From positions 1 to 6,118 of the forward strand of contig JAILFQ010000373.1 in NCBI GenBank assembly GCA_024697505.1: a stretch of DNA of 6,118 bases, in the 5' to 3' direction. Shown one piece after another: positions 5,965 to 6,118 of this stretch. Every line of letters starts with the position of its first letter. Within the stretch, counting starts at the first letter, position 1. The notes beneath the pieces are model-generated. The model did no database searches, had not been told where the DNA came from, and saw only the letters and a program-made list of their open reading frames with translations. A program made the translations under genes and the position numbers. The DNA is from Lachnospiraceae bacterium (GTDB taxonomy: Bacteria > Bacillota > Clostridia > Lachnospirales > Lachnospiraceae).

Positions 5965-6118
5965 GAGAATAATGGTAATATCTCATATAAAAGATGAATT
6001 ATCACTTTTAAAAGAAAATATATCAGTATGTTACCCGGAAGCAGAATTGGTGTTTTTTTCCAATGGAGACCGCCTCCTATCTCTTAAGATACACGCGCAC
6101 GCAATTATAGTGCTTGCA
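5963..6118 (+). CDS. N-terminal fragment of a possible response-regulator receiver-like protein, cut by the window end
   Basis: The ORF starts at an ATG with an excellent RBS and stays open for 52 codons to the last base. The predicted order is strand MRIMVIS (1-7), helix KDELSLLKENISVC (10-23), YPEAELVFFSN (24-34) with a second strand, helix GDRLLSLKI (35-43), and a third strand in HAIIVLA (46-52). This resembles the start of the receiver domain of Firmicutes transcription regulators, where a PxAE segment before strand 2 is common. The acidic pair normally found after strand 1 is replaced by S-H, so it would be a degenerate receiver. Codons from about 34 onward come from the right inverted-repeat arm and may be a fold-back copy rather than true coding sequence; they include CGC, CTC and CTA, unlike the AGA and CTT preferred elsewhere. 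Only the first 33 or so residues are trusted. Confidence 0.4.
   Translation, partial: MRIMVISHIKDELSLLKENISVCYPEAELVFFSNGDRLLSLKIHAHAIIVLA
6063..6118 (-). repeat. Right arm of the perfect 56-bp inverted repeat, reaching the window end
   Basis: This is the exact reverse complement of 5909-5964. It begins just after a run of seven T (6053-6059) and runs to the final base. Read on the + strand it is in frame with the terminal ORF. Read on the - strand it is an orphan copy of the promoter-like TATAAT and RBS, but the start codon becomes ATT, so no gene begins there. Confidence 0.97.

Noticed and set aside
1..6118. CRISPR array, tRNA, rRNA or insertion sequence
   Set aside because: No regularly spaced repeats, no tRNA-like cloverleaf or rRNA sequence, and no transposase gene were seen; the only long repeat is the terminal 56-bp inverted pair.

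Overview
The window looks like a contig from a low-GC Gram-positive anaerobe of the Clostridia, most likely Lachnospiraceae. This is inferred from AT-rich coding sequence that favours CTT and AGA codons, strong AGGAGG-type ribosome binding sites, a neopullulanase-like GH13 enzyme, and a cdaA-cdaR pair. The species cannot be fixed. All recognisable genes lie on the + strand. Both ends cut through a gene and the length is not a round number, so the window is probably a whole short contig or a contig end.

Layout. Positions 1-1326 hold the 3' part of a GH13 alpha-glucanase (neopullulanase/cyclomaltodextrinase type) with all catalytic residues intact. After an 80-base gap comes a tightly packed four-gene block (1407-4305): a small two-helix membrane protein with an acidic tail; a polytopic membrane protein, also with a long acidic tail; the membrane diadenylate cyclase CdaA; and a very short CdaR (YbbR) with only one YbbR domain. 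The three internal junctions are contiguous or overlap by 1-4 bases, so translational coupling is likely. The enzyme glmM, which often follows cdaA-cdaR in Firmicutes, is absent. Instead, 21 bases downstream, a Wzm/TagG-type permease and a Wzt/TagH-type ATPase form a two-gene polysaccharide or teichoic-acid-type exporter (4327-5850).

The last 268 bases are the most unusual part. They contain an 11-bp tandem repeat, a good extended -10 promoter, a strong ribosome binding site, and the start of a new ORF that resembles the beginning of a response-regulator receiver domain. This ORF lies inside a perfect 56-bp inverted repeat (5909-5964 and 6063-6118) with a 98-base spacer. One arm covers the RBS leader; the other would be coding sequence and runs exactly to the last base. 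The likeliest explanation is a fold-back artefact at a contig end (chimeric amplification or assembly). A real invertible switch, a MITE-like element or a translation-blocking hairpin cannot be excluded from this sequence.

How the genes fit together: the central theme is the cell envelope. CdaA makes cyclic di-AMP, which governs potassium, osmotic and cell-wall homeostasis; CdaR regulates CdaA from outside the membrane; the ABC pair exports an envelope glycan. The two uncharacterised membrane proteins next to cdaA are candidates for partners of the same membrane system, by context only.
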